64,000 bases of DNA from Hexactinellida sp. DTS-2022 (lineage: Eukaryota > Porifera > Hexactinellida): positions 4,216,001 to 4,280,000 of the forward strand of contig JAPNXP010000004.1 in assembly GCA_028753945.1 (NCBI GenBank). Reading direction: 5' to 3'. Under the pieces are notes generated by a model. It saw only the letters and a list, made by a program, of their open reading frames with translations. It was not told the origin of the DNA and did no database searches. Below, piece by piece: positions 23,201 to 30,312 of this stretch; position 1 is the stretch's first letter, and every line of letters begins with the position of its first letter. Both the position numbers and the translations under genes were made by a program.

Positions 23201-25646
23201 TACGCTCCTAATCAATGCTGATCCAATATATGCCTAAATCACAAATTAATGTTTACAGGAGAAGATTCCAAATTTTCGCGCTTCTAATTAATATTATCCA
23301 AAAATCAAACTCCAGAAGGAGCATCTCGCGCTCCTGGATAATTTATTTAACCTTTGTACTCGTAGCCACTTCCCGCTTTAAGATTTTATTTAATCAATAC
23401 AGCTTAAAGTATTACAGCATAAGTTGATACACCTTTAAAACATAACGTTTTTATTCGATAAATTCTACTTGGATAGGCATTGAGCTCCAATTTACATAGC
23501 AAAGTTATCCAACAAAATTACTGCTTTAATGTAGTACAGTCTACAGTGGATGCCGGTTATAAGCACATCGTCGGGAACTGCACTTTATGTGCTTATAACC
23601 GACATGTTCTTATAACCGACATAATTTATACAGGGTATATGGCATCCGTTTCCCAACATAGTGTGCTTATATCCGATATGTTCTTATAACCGGTGTGCTT
23701 ATATCCGACATCTACTGTAGTATACAGTGCAGTGGTGTTCGCGTTATAGCAAGTCGCATTTGCACTTAATTTTCCTGCTAATAGTAATTGGCGAACTTGT
23801 ATTAGAGGCATAATTAACATTAAATGTTCACTTGGGGATTGAAAATAACTTGCTAATAGAGCAAGGCTATTATAGCAATTGTTATTAGGCGAACACCACT
23901 GTAGATGTAAGAGAGCGTTTCTATTGCACATTTTGAATTAATTATTCTATTCAGATACACACTGGGAGCTCTACAGGCCATGACGTCATACTGATAACCT
24001 CCCAGGACTCCGGTCTCAACCAGACGACAGCAGTGTACGTGGAGGTTAAGAACATAGAGGGGCTCTCTCTTAAGCCTGCCTCCCACATATCTGCCCTCAG
24101 GAACTCCTCTCTGCACGCATACCCGCTGGGCTTCCGAGCCAGGTTCACAGCTGTGCTGCAGGATAACTTAGGCAGAGACTTCGCTCCTGCTCAGATCCCT
24201 CTCGAGTTCAATCTCAACCGTTTAGACGTATTGGAATTCAGCTCTATCGACGCGAACAGTTCTCTCACAATCCGTCCCATCAAGCAGGGCTACGCTGTCC
24301 TCAGAGTCTGCCTACAGAATCTCCCGCTCATGTGCGACTACCTGCATCTGAGGGGCGACTACGCAATAGTCCCCTCGCACCCTCACATGCACGTGGGGTC
24401 TCGAGTCGAGTTCAGTCTGTACCTTATAGAGGAGCACGGCGAGTGGGACACCGGAAACGAGGCTGTTCTGAAAATAACAGCCGCGACTGGAAAGGGGTTT
24501 GTTCAGGGAGTGGGACAGACCACGGTGTCACACCGCATCAGTGGTCTCGGGGAGACATCAATGGACGTGTGGGTGCACCGGGTAGATCATATTGTACTGG
24601 GAGAGTTCTCACATGACGTCATAACTAATGCGATAACAACATTAGAGACTGCATACACACTCTCTGTTGAGTTCTTCCATTCGAGAGGTATAGGTGTGTT
24701 CACAGCTCTACCCTCGGGAACAGGGTTTATACAGCAAGTTAACCTATCCTGTCACGCACACACCTCCACTGGAATAGCAGAGCTAGACTCTATGTATCCT
24801 CCCTTCTCTATTGCGCCTAAGTACAGTGAGCAAACTGACGAGTATTCCTGTGTGCTGACTCCGAGCACTGATCCCCAGGCACAGATTAATTGGGCCAAAT
24901 TCGAACATTTCTCAGTTCAGCTGTCTATATATGTCAGTGTCAATCAAGCTGACATATACACTTTCAATTCTGAGCATAAATCCATTCAGATCACACCAGC
25001 GTTCTACGTAACAGAGCCTTACATTACACTCAGTCCGTTAAACCTTAAGGTATCCATTGATATCCTAGCGAATGAAAAACACGTGTCTCACCTCAAAACC
25101 CACTCAGAAGAACAGTTGATATCTTCACACGTCCACTTATCAGCTAACAAACTGGTGCTATCAATAGCTCTAATTAAACCTGACACACAGTCATTCACAA
25201 CACACGTGGTGCTCAGTAGCTCGCTCACAGCTCAGTTCGCTACTATAAGTGTCTTCTACAACAACTCTCTGACTATTCTTACAATGTCTTCCCAGTCCAC
25301 TGCTAGGCAGAATGACTTTCTCGGAGAGAATATAATCGGTATATTCATTGGGATTGTACTAGGCATGGCGGCTATTTTAGTGTTCCTCGGTTGTCAGGGG
25401 AGCTTCCCTCTGTCCGGGGGAGGGTACACCGCTCAGGGAGGGTTTCAACAACAACTCCCGCCCGTCCCTAGTCCAGGAAACTTCTCACCACTTCACACAT
25501 CTTTCCATCGCTCCCCACAAACCTCCCCAATGCCCACACGGAGATCTGCCACAGTTCTGTCTACACAAACTCCGCCCATAAGCAGCCCCGGGGCCAGCTT
25601 CAGATCTCGCTCTGCAATCAATTTATACAGTCAGTCTGCAAACTAG
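10878..25646 (+). CDS. NUP210: NUP210 (nuclear pore membrane glycoprotein gp210), complete gene
   Basis: Nine exons join in frame to 1,915 codons: 10878-11227, 12634-12895, 13171-13466, 14293-14593, 16047-17816, 20965-21418, 22131-22530, 22904-23126 and 23955-25646. The vertebrate protein has about 1,890 residues. NUP210 is a single-pass pore-membrane protein whose large glycosylated part lies in the perinuclear space and forms the luminal ring of the nuclear pore. Seen here: a hydrophobic N-terminus (residues 1-28) as signal peptide; an NFT glycosylation site; family-typical stretches such as CFTWKSTRPEVASV, FEGGPQPWVLDPS, FDNFSSLDWHWTS, VEIQTVDKVQ and LTFHWWVTNSD; a BIG2 Ig-like region near 1,090-1,170; one membrane span near 1,812-1,833 (IIGIFIGIVLGMAAILVFLG); and an 81-residue Ser/Pro-rich tail. 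All introns are GT-AG with consistent phases. Exons are much richer in GC than introns. Confidence 0.97.
11228..12633. repeat. NUP210 intron 1: nested pogo-type MITEs
   Basis: A copy of about 80 bp lies at 11,394-11,473 (TACAGTCGAACTTCG to ATACTGTA). A larger one spans about 11,804-12,619 (GCAGTAGAACTCGG paired with CCGAGTTCTACTG). Inside it is a different MITE at 12,239-12,500 with ends CTCAAACCTCC / GGAGGTTTGAG. No coding sequence was seen. Confidence 0.7.
12634..12895 (+). CDS. NUP210: NUP210 exon 2
   Basis: Residues 117-204. It begins CDILIDSIQRIAIKTTTREL and includes FQILAFDQEGNVFSSLGGL, both close to vertebrate gp210. The acceptor CAG lies about 14 bases after the end of a pogo-type MITE, so most of the 3' intron signal region is transposon-derived. 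Confidence 0.95.
12896..13170. repeat. NUP210 intron 2: small pogo-type MITE
   Basis: About 13,047-13,106 has inverted ends AATAGACTCGCATTATTACG and CGAGAGTCTACTGTG and the internal GGTCCCCTGG seen in the other copies of the family. Confidence 0.55.
13171..13466 (+). CDS. NUP210: NUP210 exon 3
   Basis: Residues 205-303. It contains GDRILIQGLQTGTAIVSARL and VLVMENIMLFPSSDVYILPL, which align with the gp210 stretch preceding the YKVQKI segment. The donor is GTAAGC in phase 2. Confidence 0.95.
14293..14593 (+). CDS. NUP210: NUP210 exon 4
   Basis: Residues 303-403. It contains FTGVQLGQTDVILRD and RRYQLSVELFDRLKHSV, equivalent to the LGQSSLVLGH and YEITIEVFDKFSNKV stretches of vertebrate gp210. 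The donor is GTTAGT in phase 0. The acceptor CCGTAG is supported by frame and by the homology. Confidence 0.9.
14594..16046. other. NUP210 intron 4
   Basis: The intron holds a 104-bp MITE (14,873-14,976; ends TACAGGTAAACCTC / GAGGTTTACCTGTA) and a 719-bp hAT-type element (15,002-15,720, listed separately). The rest is AT-rich unique sequence with no visible exon. Confidence 0.7.
15002..15720. mobile_element. hAT-type non-autonomous element with 8-bp target duplication
   Basis: The ends are CAGGGATGGATCCA and TGGATCCATCCCTG, and the 8-bp direct repeat TAATACAC flanks both sides (14,994-15,001 and 15,721-15,728). G-rich subterminal blocks (CTGGGGGGTGCA; GGGGGGTGCAACC in the other arm) extend the inverted symmetry. 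No transposase is encoded. Confidence 0.88.
16047..17816 (+). CDS. NUP210: NUP210 exon 5 (large, 590 codons)
   Basis: Residues 404-993. One uninterrupted exon covers what vertebrates split into many. Family landmarks in order: GGSGEYYWSIGETSIASIS, VTIAAYPPLQALDP, RFEGGPQPWVLDPSSY, RKFDNFSSLDWHW, NITEGSGHFQLKT, EDLCLVPAPGG and ISGIHAVEIQTVDKVQ. It is markedly GC-rich. Confidence 0.97.
17877..18012. mobile_element. pogo/Tigger-type MITE
   Basis: This 136-bp element in NUP210 intron 5 begins TACAGTAGAACCTCGTC and ends GTACGAGGTTATACTGTA. It has TA at both ends and internal GTCG/TTCGCCTTATTCGG like its relatives. It is one of the best-preserved copies in the window. Confidence 0.75.
18157..20110 (-). 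mobile_element. MULE (Mutator-like) transposon, apparently intact
   Basis: This 1,954-bp element is flanked by a perfect 9-bp direct repeat GTATAATTT (18,148-18,156 and 20,111-20,119), the size expected for Mutator-like elements. The terminal inverted repeats of about 90 bp are themselves tandem arrays of a roughly 17-bp motif (GCGGGGAAAATTGGTCG and variants), about five copies at each end (18,161-18,248; 20,018-20,106). The single gene inside is open throughout. It lies antisense in NUP210 intron 5. Conserved ends, duplication and frame suggest a recent insertion. Confidence 0.93.
18384..19793 (-). CDS. MULE transposase with FLYWCH zinc finger
   Basis: The predicted product is a 469-residue cut-and-paste transposase. 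An N-terminal FLYWCH-type finger is seen (FGYIYTLN, SYWVCEKRGICK, then HTH; ligands C39, C45, H69, H71). The MULE catalytic core follows: D196 in NWYCDGTF, D258 in VMIDFERAAMNAL, the conserved GCFFHLSQN (C278, H281), and E387 in NNNVEGWHNAFK. This D-D-E spacing with a C/H pair between the second D and the E is usual for MULE transposases of animals. No internal stop or frameshift is present, and the length is normal. The start Met follows a short 5' leader inside the element. Whether it is expressed or active cannot be read from the sequence. Confidence 0.93.
   Translation of the reverse strand: MDSLFIERIKSNKNKDKATVFGYIYTLNRVSDEVSYWVCEKRGICKARIHTSNDIIVKPDQVSEIEQSHTHAPSQDRIKMLKEYRKMKDLASVTEQSTRGILSSGIETMHPSTVNKLPQLESVKRTIRNYKSISIESCGNPTTAAEIVIPDKYKITLKGEPFLLYDSGFGDQQRIIVYGTRNFISCLSSCDNWYCDGTFSVVPDLFVQLYTIHAEKDGNIFPCIYALLPNKSEATYDKLFKKLLEIEPLLNPVTVMIDFERAAMNALEENFISVITGCFFHLSQNIFRQVQEQGLAIRYQEDNNFAINIKMLASLAFVPENDVLICFNILMQQFPEEAITLAKYFEKTYIGRVLPDLSRRTPMFPIRIWNIYSRVNSRLARTNNNVEGWHNAFKSTVVSSHPSFCKLSLFLQREQSLQEAVLAKWEAGETKKRSKHSIARDARILALVADYESRDTLSYLKGIAYNFEF
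20195..20904 (-). mobile_element. Helitron-like non-autonomous repeat (reverse), with nested MITE
   Basis: It starts TACGAGCCCTTCGGTCTCGG, the complement of the 3' end shared with the copies at 27,830, 42,627 and 43,924. It finishes ATCGAGTTTTAATA, the complement of a 5' end. It is interrupted at about 20,434-20,735 by a 300-bp pogo-type MITE (AACTCCCGTTATAACG / TTATAACGGGAGTT). No coding sequence is present. Confidence 0.65.
20965..21418 (+). CDS. NUP210: NUP210 exon 6, start of BIG2 region
   Basis: Residues 994-1145. It starts VGDSILGLVRVLDS, continuing VDKVQ from exon 5 exactly as vertebrate gp210 reads VDKV-IGK...VRVLD. It ends in the BIG2-like IQVFPPLALNPKLIVLLQG and IIASGGPRP. The donor is GTAAGT in phase 1. 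Confidence 0.96.
21419..22130. repeat. NUP210 intron 6: pogo-type MITE
   Basis: A 281-bp copy (21,822-22,102) runs from TACAGTAGACCCTCGC to GTGTACTGTA, ending about 28 bases before the exon 7 acceptor. A degraded relative may lie near 21,468-21,600 (ACAGCAGAACCTGTCTC). Otherwise nothing is recognised. Confidence 0.65.
22131..22530 (+). CDS. NUP210: NUP210 exon 7
   Basis: Residues 1145-1278. It contains LDPVSGRTVVFSEDSVRVRV and PFEGLTFHWWVTNSDAVEIR, equivalent to the vertebrate VPGLTFHWSV stretch. It is bounded by CTCTAG and GTAAGT; the phases agree with its neighbours. Confidence 0.96.
22904..23126 (+). CDS. NUP210: NUP210 exon 8
   Basis: Residues 1278-1352. It reads GSIFHDQLRVQVVPKLTLQF and LLPQNGYTRVRTNID, equivalent to the vertebrate LSDEIQVQVFEKLQLL and MSPNSYIKLQTNRD. 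A pogo-type MITE ends about 25 bases before its acceptor. The donor is GTACGG. Confidence 0.94.
23127..23954. repeat. NUP210 intron 8: two adjacent MITEs
   Basis: Two different elements lie back to back: 23,535-23,719 (TACAGTCTACAGTGG to GACATCTACTGTA; internal GGTTATAAGCAC repeats) and 23,723-23,903 (TACAGTGCAGTGGTG to GCGAACACCACTGTA). A relative of the second contributes sequence at about 35,250-35,340. The rest is unassigned. Confidence 0.7.
23955..25646 (+). CDS. NUP210: NUP210 exon 9: C-terminal luminal part, membrane span, tail
   Basis: Residues 1353-1915. It opens IHTGSSTGHDVILITSQDSG and continues through LNQTTAVYVEVKNIEGLSL. The membrane span lies at about 25,330-25,390. The tail that follows has many SP/TP pairs (SPGNFSP, SPQTSPMP, TPPISSPG), possible mitotic phosphorylation sites as in the short tail of vertebrate gp210. 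The stop is TAG at 25,644-25,646. Confidence 0.96.
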   Translation: MHTGSSTGHDVILITSQDSGLNQTTAVYVEVKNIEGLSLKPASHISALRNSSLHAYPLGFRARFTAVLQDNLGRDFAPAQIPLEFNLNRLDVLEFSSIDANSSLTIRPIKQGYAVLRVCLQNLPLMCDYLHLRGDYAIVPSHPHMHVGSRVEFSLYLIEEHGEWDTGNEAVLKITAATGKGFVQGVGQTTVSHRISGLGETSMDVWVHRVDHIVLGEFSHDVITNAITTLETAYTLSVEFFHSRGIGVFTALPSGTGFIQQVNLSCHAHTSTGIAELDSMYPPFSIAPKYSEQTDEYSCVLTPSTDPQAQINWAKFEHFSVQLSIYVSVNQADIYTFNSEHKSIQITPAFYVTEPYITLSPLNLKVSIDILANEKHVSHLKTHSEEQLISSHVHLSANKLVLSIALIKPDTQSFTTHVVLSSSLTAQFATISVFYNNSLTILTMSSQSTARQNDFLGENIIGIFIGIVLGMAAILVFLGCQGSFPLSGGGYTAQGGFQQQLPPVPSPGNFSPLHTSFHRSPQTSPMPTRRSATVLSTQTPPISSPGASFRSRSAINLYSQSAN

Positions 25647-26508
25647 TTCTGTACAGTCCAGTGCTAACTAGTGTCAGCATAATGGAATGTAACAACTCCA
25701 TCCCGCTAGCCACAGAGAGTTTAGATAATTTTAATTAGTTTACATTTAATCTCTTTCTTGTGTTTGTCTACCTTATTAGAAAAGATTTGAATTAAATGTA
25801 GCTTTATTATGCAATCTGAAAAGAATTCAGAGACAACGCTAAAATATAGAAAAAATTGAAAATACGAGTGTCATCTGATTTGAGAATTATCGATAATTAG
25901 GATCTTTGGGGATTTTTGAAATCCATTTCAAACAGCAGATAGTTCTGGAGTACAATGCAAAGTCTTCTGTTTATTCTTTACACTTTGTACAGTAATATCC
26001 CAGTGTTCGATATTTAATACAAACAGTCGAATCCGCTTAAACGGGTCACTTTGGTCCGAGCCTCAGAGGCTCGGACCAAATCAATCCGATCAAGCGGAGA
26101 AATATATTAAGTGGAGTCATTGCTATTGCGGAGTAACTGTATTTATAATCTAGCAAAATCTCTAGAAAGCTAAGGAAAATAATCCACTTAATGAGTACAA
26201 GATAAATTACCCTGGTTCGTATTATTTAAATGCTTTATAATTTGTTAATATTTATTTTGATAAGAAGCCCAGTGTAGCTAAAGTAAGCAAACAAATTTAA
26301 TATACTAATCTCACACAATCTAAAAAGCAAACATGTTTAGAAAATATTAATCAGTTATAGTATTAATAGTTATACTAGGGTAAACACAAACCAAACCTAA
26401 TCAGAATTTATAAGGGAAGACGCATTTAATTAATTTATTGATAGTTTGCAGTACCATTAGAGTTATCGGAGATTTTATATGCCAATTCAATTTGCTTGCT
26501 TTGAACTT
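25647..26508. other. NUP210 3' flank
   Basis: ATTAAA at 25,791-25,796 is a candidate polyadenylation signal, about 145 bases after the stop. A MITE of about 120 bp lies at 26,022-26,141 (AACAGTCGAATCCGC / GCGGAGTAACTGTA) and contains a perfect hairpin (TTTGGTCCGAGCC, TCAGA, GGCTCGGACCAAA). The rest appears unique and AT-rich. Confidence 0.5.
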
Positions 26509-26667
26509 TTACACTCTCAGAATACAAGACGACATATTATTATCAATTTGCTGGTGGGGCAACTTTGTTTGGTTCTTACGGCTCTTCATAGCACACACAA
26601 TGGAGACACAGAGAAGTAGGAGTATTAGGATAGCTACGAGAATGACAACCACAGCTATGAACACGAG
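26509..26667 (-). CDS. Candidate terminal exon with transmembrane segment
   Basis: On the minus strand, after a CTCCTAG acceptor, 52 codons plus stop read LVFIAVVVILVAILILLLLC, then VSIVCAMKSRKNQTKLPHQQ and a short tail ending CILRV. A hydrophobic span of about 25 residues followed by a basic stop-transfer stretch is typical of the last exon of a type I membrane protein. No upstream exon was found; the adjacent 26.7-27.8 kb is repeat, so this may be an orphan exon or chance. No family is recognised. Confidence 0.35.
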   Translation of the reverse strand, partial: LVFIAVVVILVAILILLLLCVSIVCAMKSRKNQTKLPHQQIDNNMSSCILRV

Positions 26668-26698
26668 CTAGGAGATGCTTATAGCATATACGTAGTAT

Positions 26699-27261
26699 CT
26701 ATCTGTATATTAAAAGCGGAATTGTTGTGGATGTGTGTGTGTGTTTGTCCAGAATTGATTGGAAAGACTACGAGTCCCAGAAAGCTGAAAATTTGTAAAC
26801 AGGGGTAATTTTGTACTGCGACAACGATCTATTGGTTTTTGAAGAGAAATATTCACATTTGAAGGTGACAAAATATGTTAGCCAATTAAATTCGAGGGTT
26901 TGTTAGTATGGATTAGCAGATTTCATCAATTAGTATAAATAGCCTGTGCATAATAGAAATATTTTCTGAGGCTCCTATTTGATTGATTGAAAATTAATTC
27001 ATTTAACCAATCAATCATTTGTCTATTCTATTGCCTGTTTTTCTTTTAGTATTATTTTGATTCGAGCTTTCTTATCGTGCAACTGAAATTTATTGAGCTA
27101 CTAAAACTCATTATTAATGTGATTGCTTTTTGGGGAGGGAAAGGCCGCGAAGCGGCCGTTAATTGTATCGCGTAGTGCCTAACACGAACGAACAAAAGTC
27201 GCGAAGCGACTTTTGTGAGAGAGTGATCCGTCGCGAAGCGACCGAGACCGAAGGGCTCGTA
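26699..27261 (+). mobile_element. Helitron-like repeat, tandem unit 1
   Basis: A 563-bp unit begins TCTATCTGTATATTAAAAGC, followed by a TGTGTGTTTGTCC stretch and GACTACGAGTCCCAG, the arrangement seen at the 5' ends of many animal Helitrons. It ends in GC-rich hairpins: GGCCGCGAAGCGGCC, AAAGTCGCGAAGCGACTTT, GTCGCGAAGCGAC and finally CGAGACCGAAGGGCTCG. It is followed directly by unit 2. No protein is encoded. Confidence 0.65.
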
Positions 27262-27830
27262 TATAAAAAGAGCAATTGTTGTCTGTTTGTGTGTTTGTTT
27301 GTGAGTTTGTTTGTTTGTCCAGAATTAATTTGAAAGACTACGAGTCCCAGAAAGCTGAAAATTTGTATACAGGGGTAATTTTATACTGCGACAACGATCT
27401 ATTGGTTTTTGAAGAGAAATATTCACATTTGAAGGTGACAAAATATGTTAGCCAATTAAATTCGAGGGTTTGTTAGTATGGATGAGCAGATTTCATCAAT
27501 TAGTATAAATAGATTGTGCATAATAGAAATATTTTCTGAGGCTGCAATTTGATTGATTGAAAATAAATTAATTTAACCAATCAATCATTAGTCTATTCTA
27601 TTGCCTGTTTTTCTTTTAGTATTATTTTGATTCGAGCTTTCTTATCGTGCAACTGAAATTTATTGAGCTATTAAAGCTCATTATTAATGTGATTGCTTTT
27701 GGGGAGGGAAAGGCCGCGAAGCGGCCGTTAATTGTATCGCGTAGTGCCTAATACGAACGAACAAAAGTCGCTTCGCGACTTTTGTGAGAGAGTGATCCGT
27801 CGCGAAGCGACCGAGACCGAAGGGCTCGTA
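27262..27830 (+). mobile_element. Helitron-like repeat, tandem unit 2
   Basis: A 569-bp unit, nearly identical to unit 1 and joined to it head to tail with no spacer (GGGCTCGTATATAAAAAGAG). The same four GC-rich 3' hairpins occur, with the large one in the opposite apex orientation (AAAGTCGCTTCGCGACTTT). Confidence 0.65.
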
Positions 27831-27979
27831 TGCTATAAGCTCAATCGTATTTATTTGTTAGGCTTGTTACCATGTTATTTAGACACATCTTATAAACATT
27901 ATTTATCAACAATTTCTTATCAGTCCAGTTGGTATTCATTGGGCAGTTCAATAGAGATGATTAGTAAGAATACTAATAT

Positions 27980-28455
27980 TAGTGGGGTCAAAAATTAAGA
28001 TTCCGTGACCAACGTTTTATGCCTGATTCTGATACTTAGGATATAACTCGCGATTTAAGCTCCCATGCCGCTCTGGAAAGTTTGGGCAAACTTTTTTATA
28101 CGACAAATTCAAAGGGACCTCCCAATGCTCCCATGGTGACAAATGACGTAAGAATCTTCAAAAGGTTATTACATTAAAAGTATAGTCCCGATTGAGTTGT
28201 TTCAGTGCAGCTAGTATTTATTGTATACTGTTCAAAAACACTCTAATCTCAATTTATGAAATGTTCAGATAGGGGTCTTAATTTTTCAAAATGATTGCCG
28301 GAGGCCCTTTGAATTTGTCGTATAAAAAGGTTTGCCCAAACTTTCCAGAGCGGCATGGGAGCTTAAATCGCGAGTTATATCCTAAAGTATCAGAATCAGG
28401 CATAAACTTAACTAGCCAGAGGTTGGTCACGGAATCTTAATTTTTGACCCCACTA
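27980..28455. mobile_element. Foldback element, ~140-bp arms
   Basis: The left arm (27,980-28,118) starts TAGTGGGGTCAAAAATTAAG; the right arm (28,303-28,455) is its near-perfect complement, leaving a loop of about 185 bases. The interval just after it (to 28,495) ends ACGCCCCTG, like the end of another hAT-type MITE. No coding sequence is visible. Confidence 0.75.
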
Positions 28456-28683
28456 CCCCCCCCCCAAACTAAATATGTTGTCTACGCCCCTGCATTGAAA
28501 TTTTCTCTAGGCCTAGGGAAAGTGGCCCCTTGGGAAAACATCATTAAAAGTGGGCAAAATCATTGCGATTAAAAATAATAAGCTTTAAAAAATTAATTTT
28601 TGAATACGAGTTTCTCGAAAATGATTACAAGCCCAAATTGACACTTTGTTATACGTGCGTAAATTGAGATCCCTCCAGAGCTA

Positions 28684-29050
28684 CTGGTCTGACTGTGGTA
28701 TCTCCCAGACACGAGTTTATGAACATCAGATCTCTGGGCAGGGAGAGACAGCACGGACTGCATGGCATGGTTGTTAATGTTCCCATAGACGTAGATAAGA
28801 CTGTTAATCAGTTACCTAGGACGTTCCTACAATACCAAACCATTCAGTTACAGTTGTTTCGTAAGTTATCGTTCGCGAAACCTTATTTATACGAAACGAT
28901 AAGACCGAATGTGGTGCTATTAGAAGCAGCTCTCTATCTCTCTACCACTGAGCTCTTCAAGCTAGAGAAGGTAGTAGTTTCAGAGGATTGGGTTAACTCC
29001 GTAGCACGAACTGGTAGTACTGTACTGGTAATGTTAATTTTATTGTTAAC
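28684..29050 (+). pseudogene. Helitron DUF6570 protein fragment
   Basis: An open stretch reads RQHGLHGMVVNVPIDVDKTV, NQLPRTFLQYQTIQLQLFRK and IRPNVVLLEAALYLSTTELF. The GxxVNVPxDVxxTVxxLPR and RKLxxxxxY...RPxxVxxAxxxL pattern is the DUF6570-type region found next to the Helitron replicase/helicase. Only about 115 residues remain; the Rep and Pif1-like helicase parts are not in the window, so it is a fragment. It may be a remnant of the autonomous partner of the nearby Helitron-like repeats (inference). Confidence 0.72.
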
Positions 29051-29085
29051 CCGAATTACGAGCCTTGTGATGTAGTTATAGAATC

Positions 29086-29346
29086 ATAGACAATACTTGT
29101 CGACTAAGTACTTTTCATTTAAATATTGACTAAAAATTCTGATGTGCAAGTTATTTTTATTTTCTAATAAATCTTGCAGGTGTTGCCAAATTCCTGACAG
29201 ATAGTGTATATTCTCGATAGTGATTCCTGTATAGTGTTTAGTCGACAAATTACTTATTATACGTAATCTTACAGCCAACCTACATTAGAATTCCCATGAT
29301 CAATTTTTAAAAGAAAAGTACTTACTAGTCGATAAATATTGTCTAT
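29086..29346. mobile_element. MITE with ~30-bp inverted ends
   Basis: The left end ATAGACAATACTTGTCGACT and the inverted right end (ATAGACAATATTTATCGACT when complemented) frame 261 bp. The flanks GAATC / GAATT may be a short target duplication. The family is not assigned. Confidence 0.6.
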
Positions 29347-29449
29347 GAATTGCTTAATGCTTAATTAAAAACCCTTATCACAAGATTCACAACCTAATTA
29401 TGTCAGAACTAAGCCTAAATTGTAAATTTGCGTACTGCTATCTGGTGTA

Positions 29450-29880
29450 AACTAAATTCACCATCGAATGAATATTGGTCACTATTTATTTTTCCTGTTA
29501 TGTAATTAATTAATAGGTGTTAAAACGTGTTTAATCATAAATCCTGGTGCACATCTGTAAACCCATGAGACCTATCCTGAAAATTTGAGCTCTCAATCGA
29601 TCAAACTCTGTCCTGTACTGAGGATATGGAGTAACTAACCAAATCAGTTATTTAATCACTGGGTCACTATACTAGGTATGTCGGCACACTAACATCGAAA
29701 ACTACAGCGCACACCTGTGCTGGCAACAATTTATTTTGAGATATATGTACTATATTTTGGTGGTTGAGTGGTATCTCCTTCATAAGAAATACTGTTTGCA
29801 CAGCTATAATTTTAGATTTATTTATATATGTCATCATCATCAGAAAGGTGTAAATATTTTCAGATAGATTTTTCGGAAAT
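29450..29880 (-). repeat. Old, decayed copy of the modular composite repeat
   Basis: In order: a body end (CCTGGTGCACATCTGTAAAC, CCCATGAGACC, AAATTTGAGCTCT); a decayed 54-bp module near 29,655-29,692 (TCACTGGGTCACTATACTA, TGTCGGCACA); a decayed palindrome near 29,700-29,820 (CACCTGTGCTGGCAAC, TATATTTTGGTGGTTG, TTTGCACAGCTATAATTTTA); and a body start (TGTCATCATCATCAGAAAGG). The same order occurs in the fresh copies at 9.2-9.8 kb and 44.6-64 kb. Confidence 0.75.
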
Positions 29881-30155
29881 GATAATAGAGTGTCTTTCTA
29901 GTTTGTTTCTAATCTTTATAATTTCCAAGTCATTCAATTTTGAGTATCTATAGAAATAGGTGAAGAGTCTACTTTTTTTTTTGTACCAGTCGAATTTTTC
30001 CAATATGTAGTAGTCGGTCCAGTAAAAAGCATTGATTAAAACTCAGTAGTAGTATACAAAATTCAAGAAAAGAGTATATAATAAATTAATTATATAAAAG
30101 CATTTAAAATATTAATTAATTACTATATTGTTAATCATATAGTATGTACATACTA

Positions 30156-30312
30156 CTATATGTATTGTATGCTGGATGCTTCTCTGGCAATTAATGACCA
30201 GAGAGAGATAGTATTGGAGACTGAGATATCTCGTTTGAATATATTTCCTTTGAATTCCTCAGGAATCTGAATATTAGTCTCTTGGGCAAACTTAGAGAAT
30301 GATTGAAAGAAA
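30156..30312 (-). CDS. RNF213-like: RNF213-like terminal exon l
   Basis: 157 nt including the TAG stop: FFQSFSKFAQETNIQIPEEF, then ISVSNTISLWSLIAREA. It resembles the FPEEI...V..W end of RNF213 proteins. The pogo-type MITE at 30,351-30,524 lies just upstream in the last intron. Confidence 0.82.
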
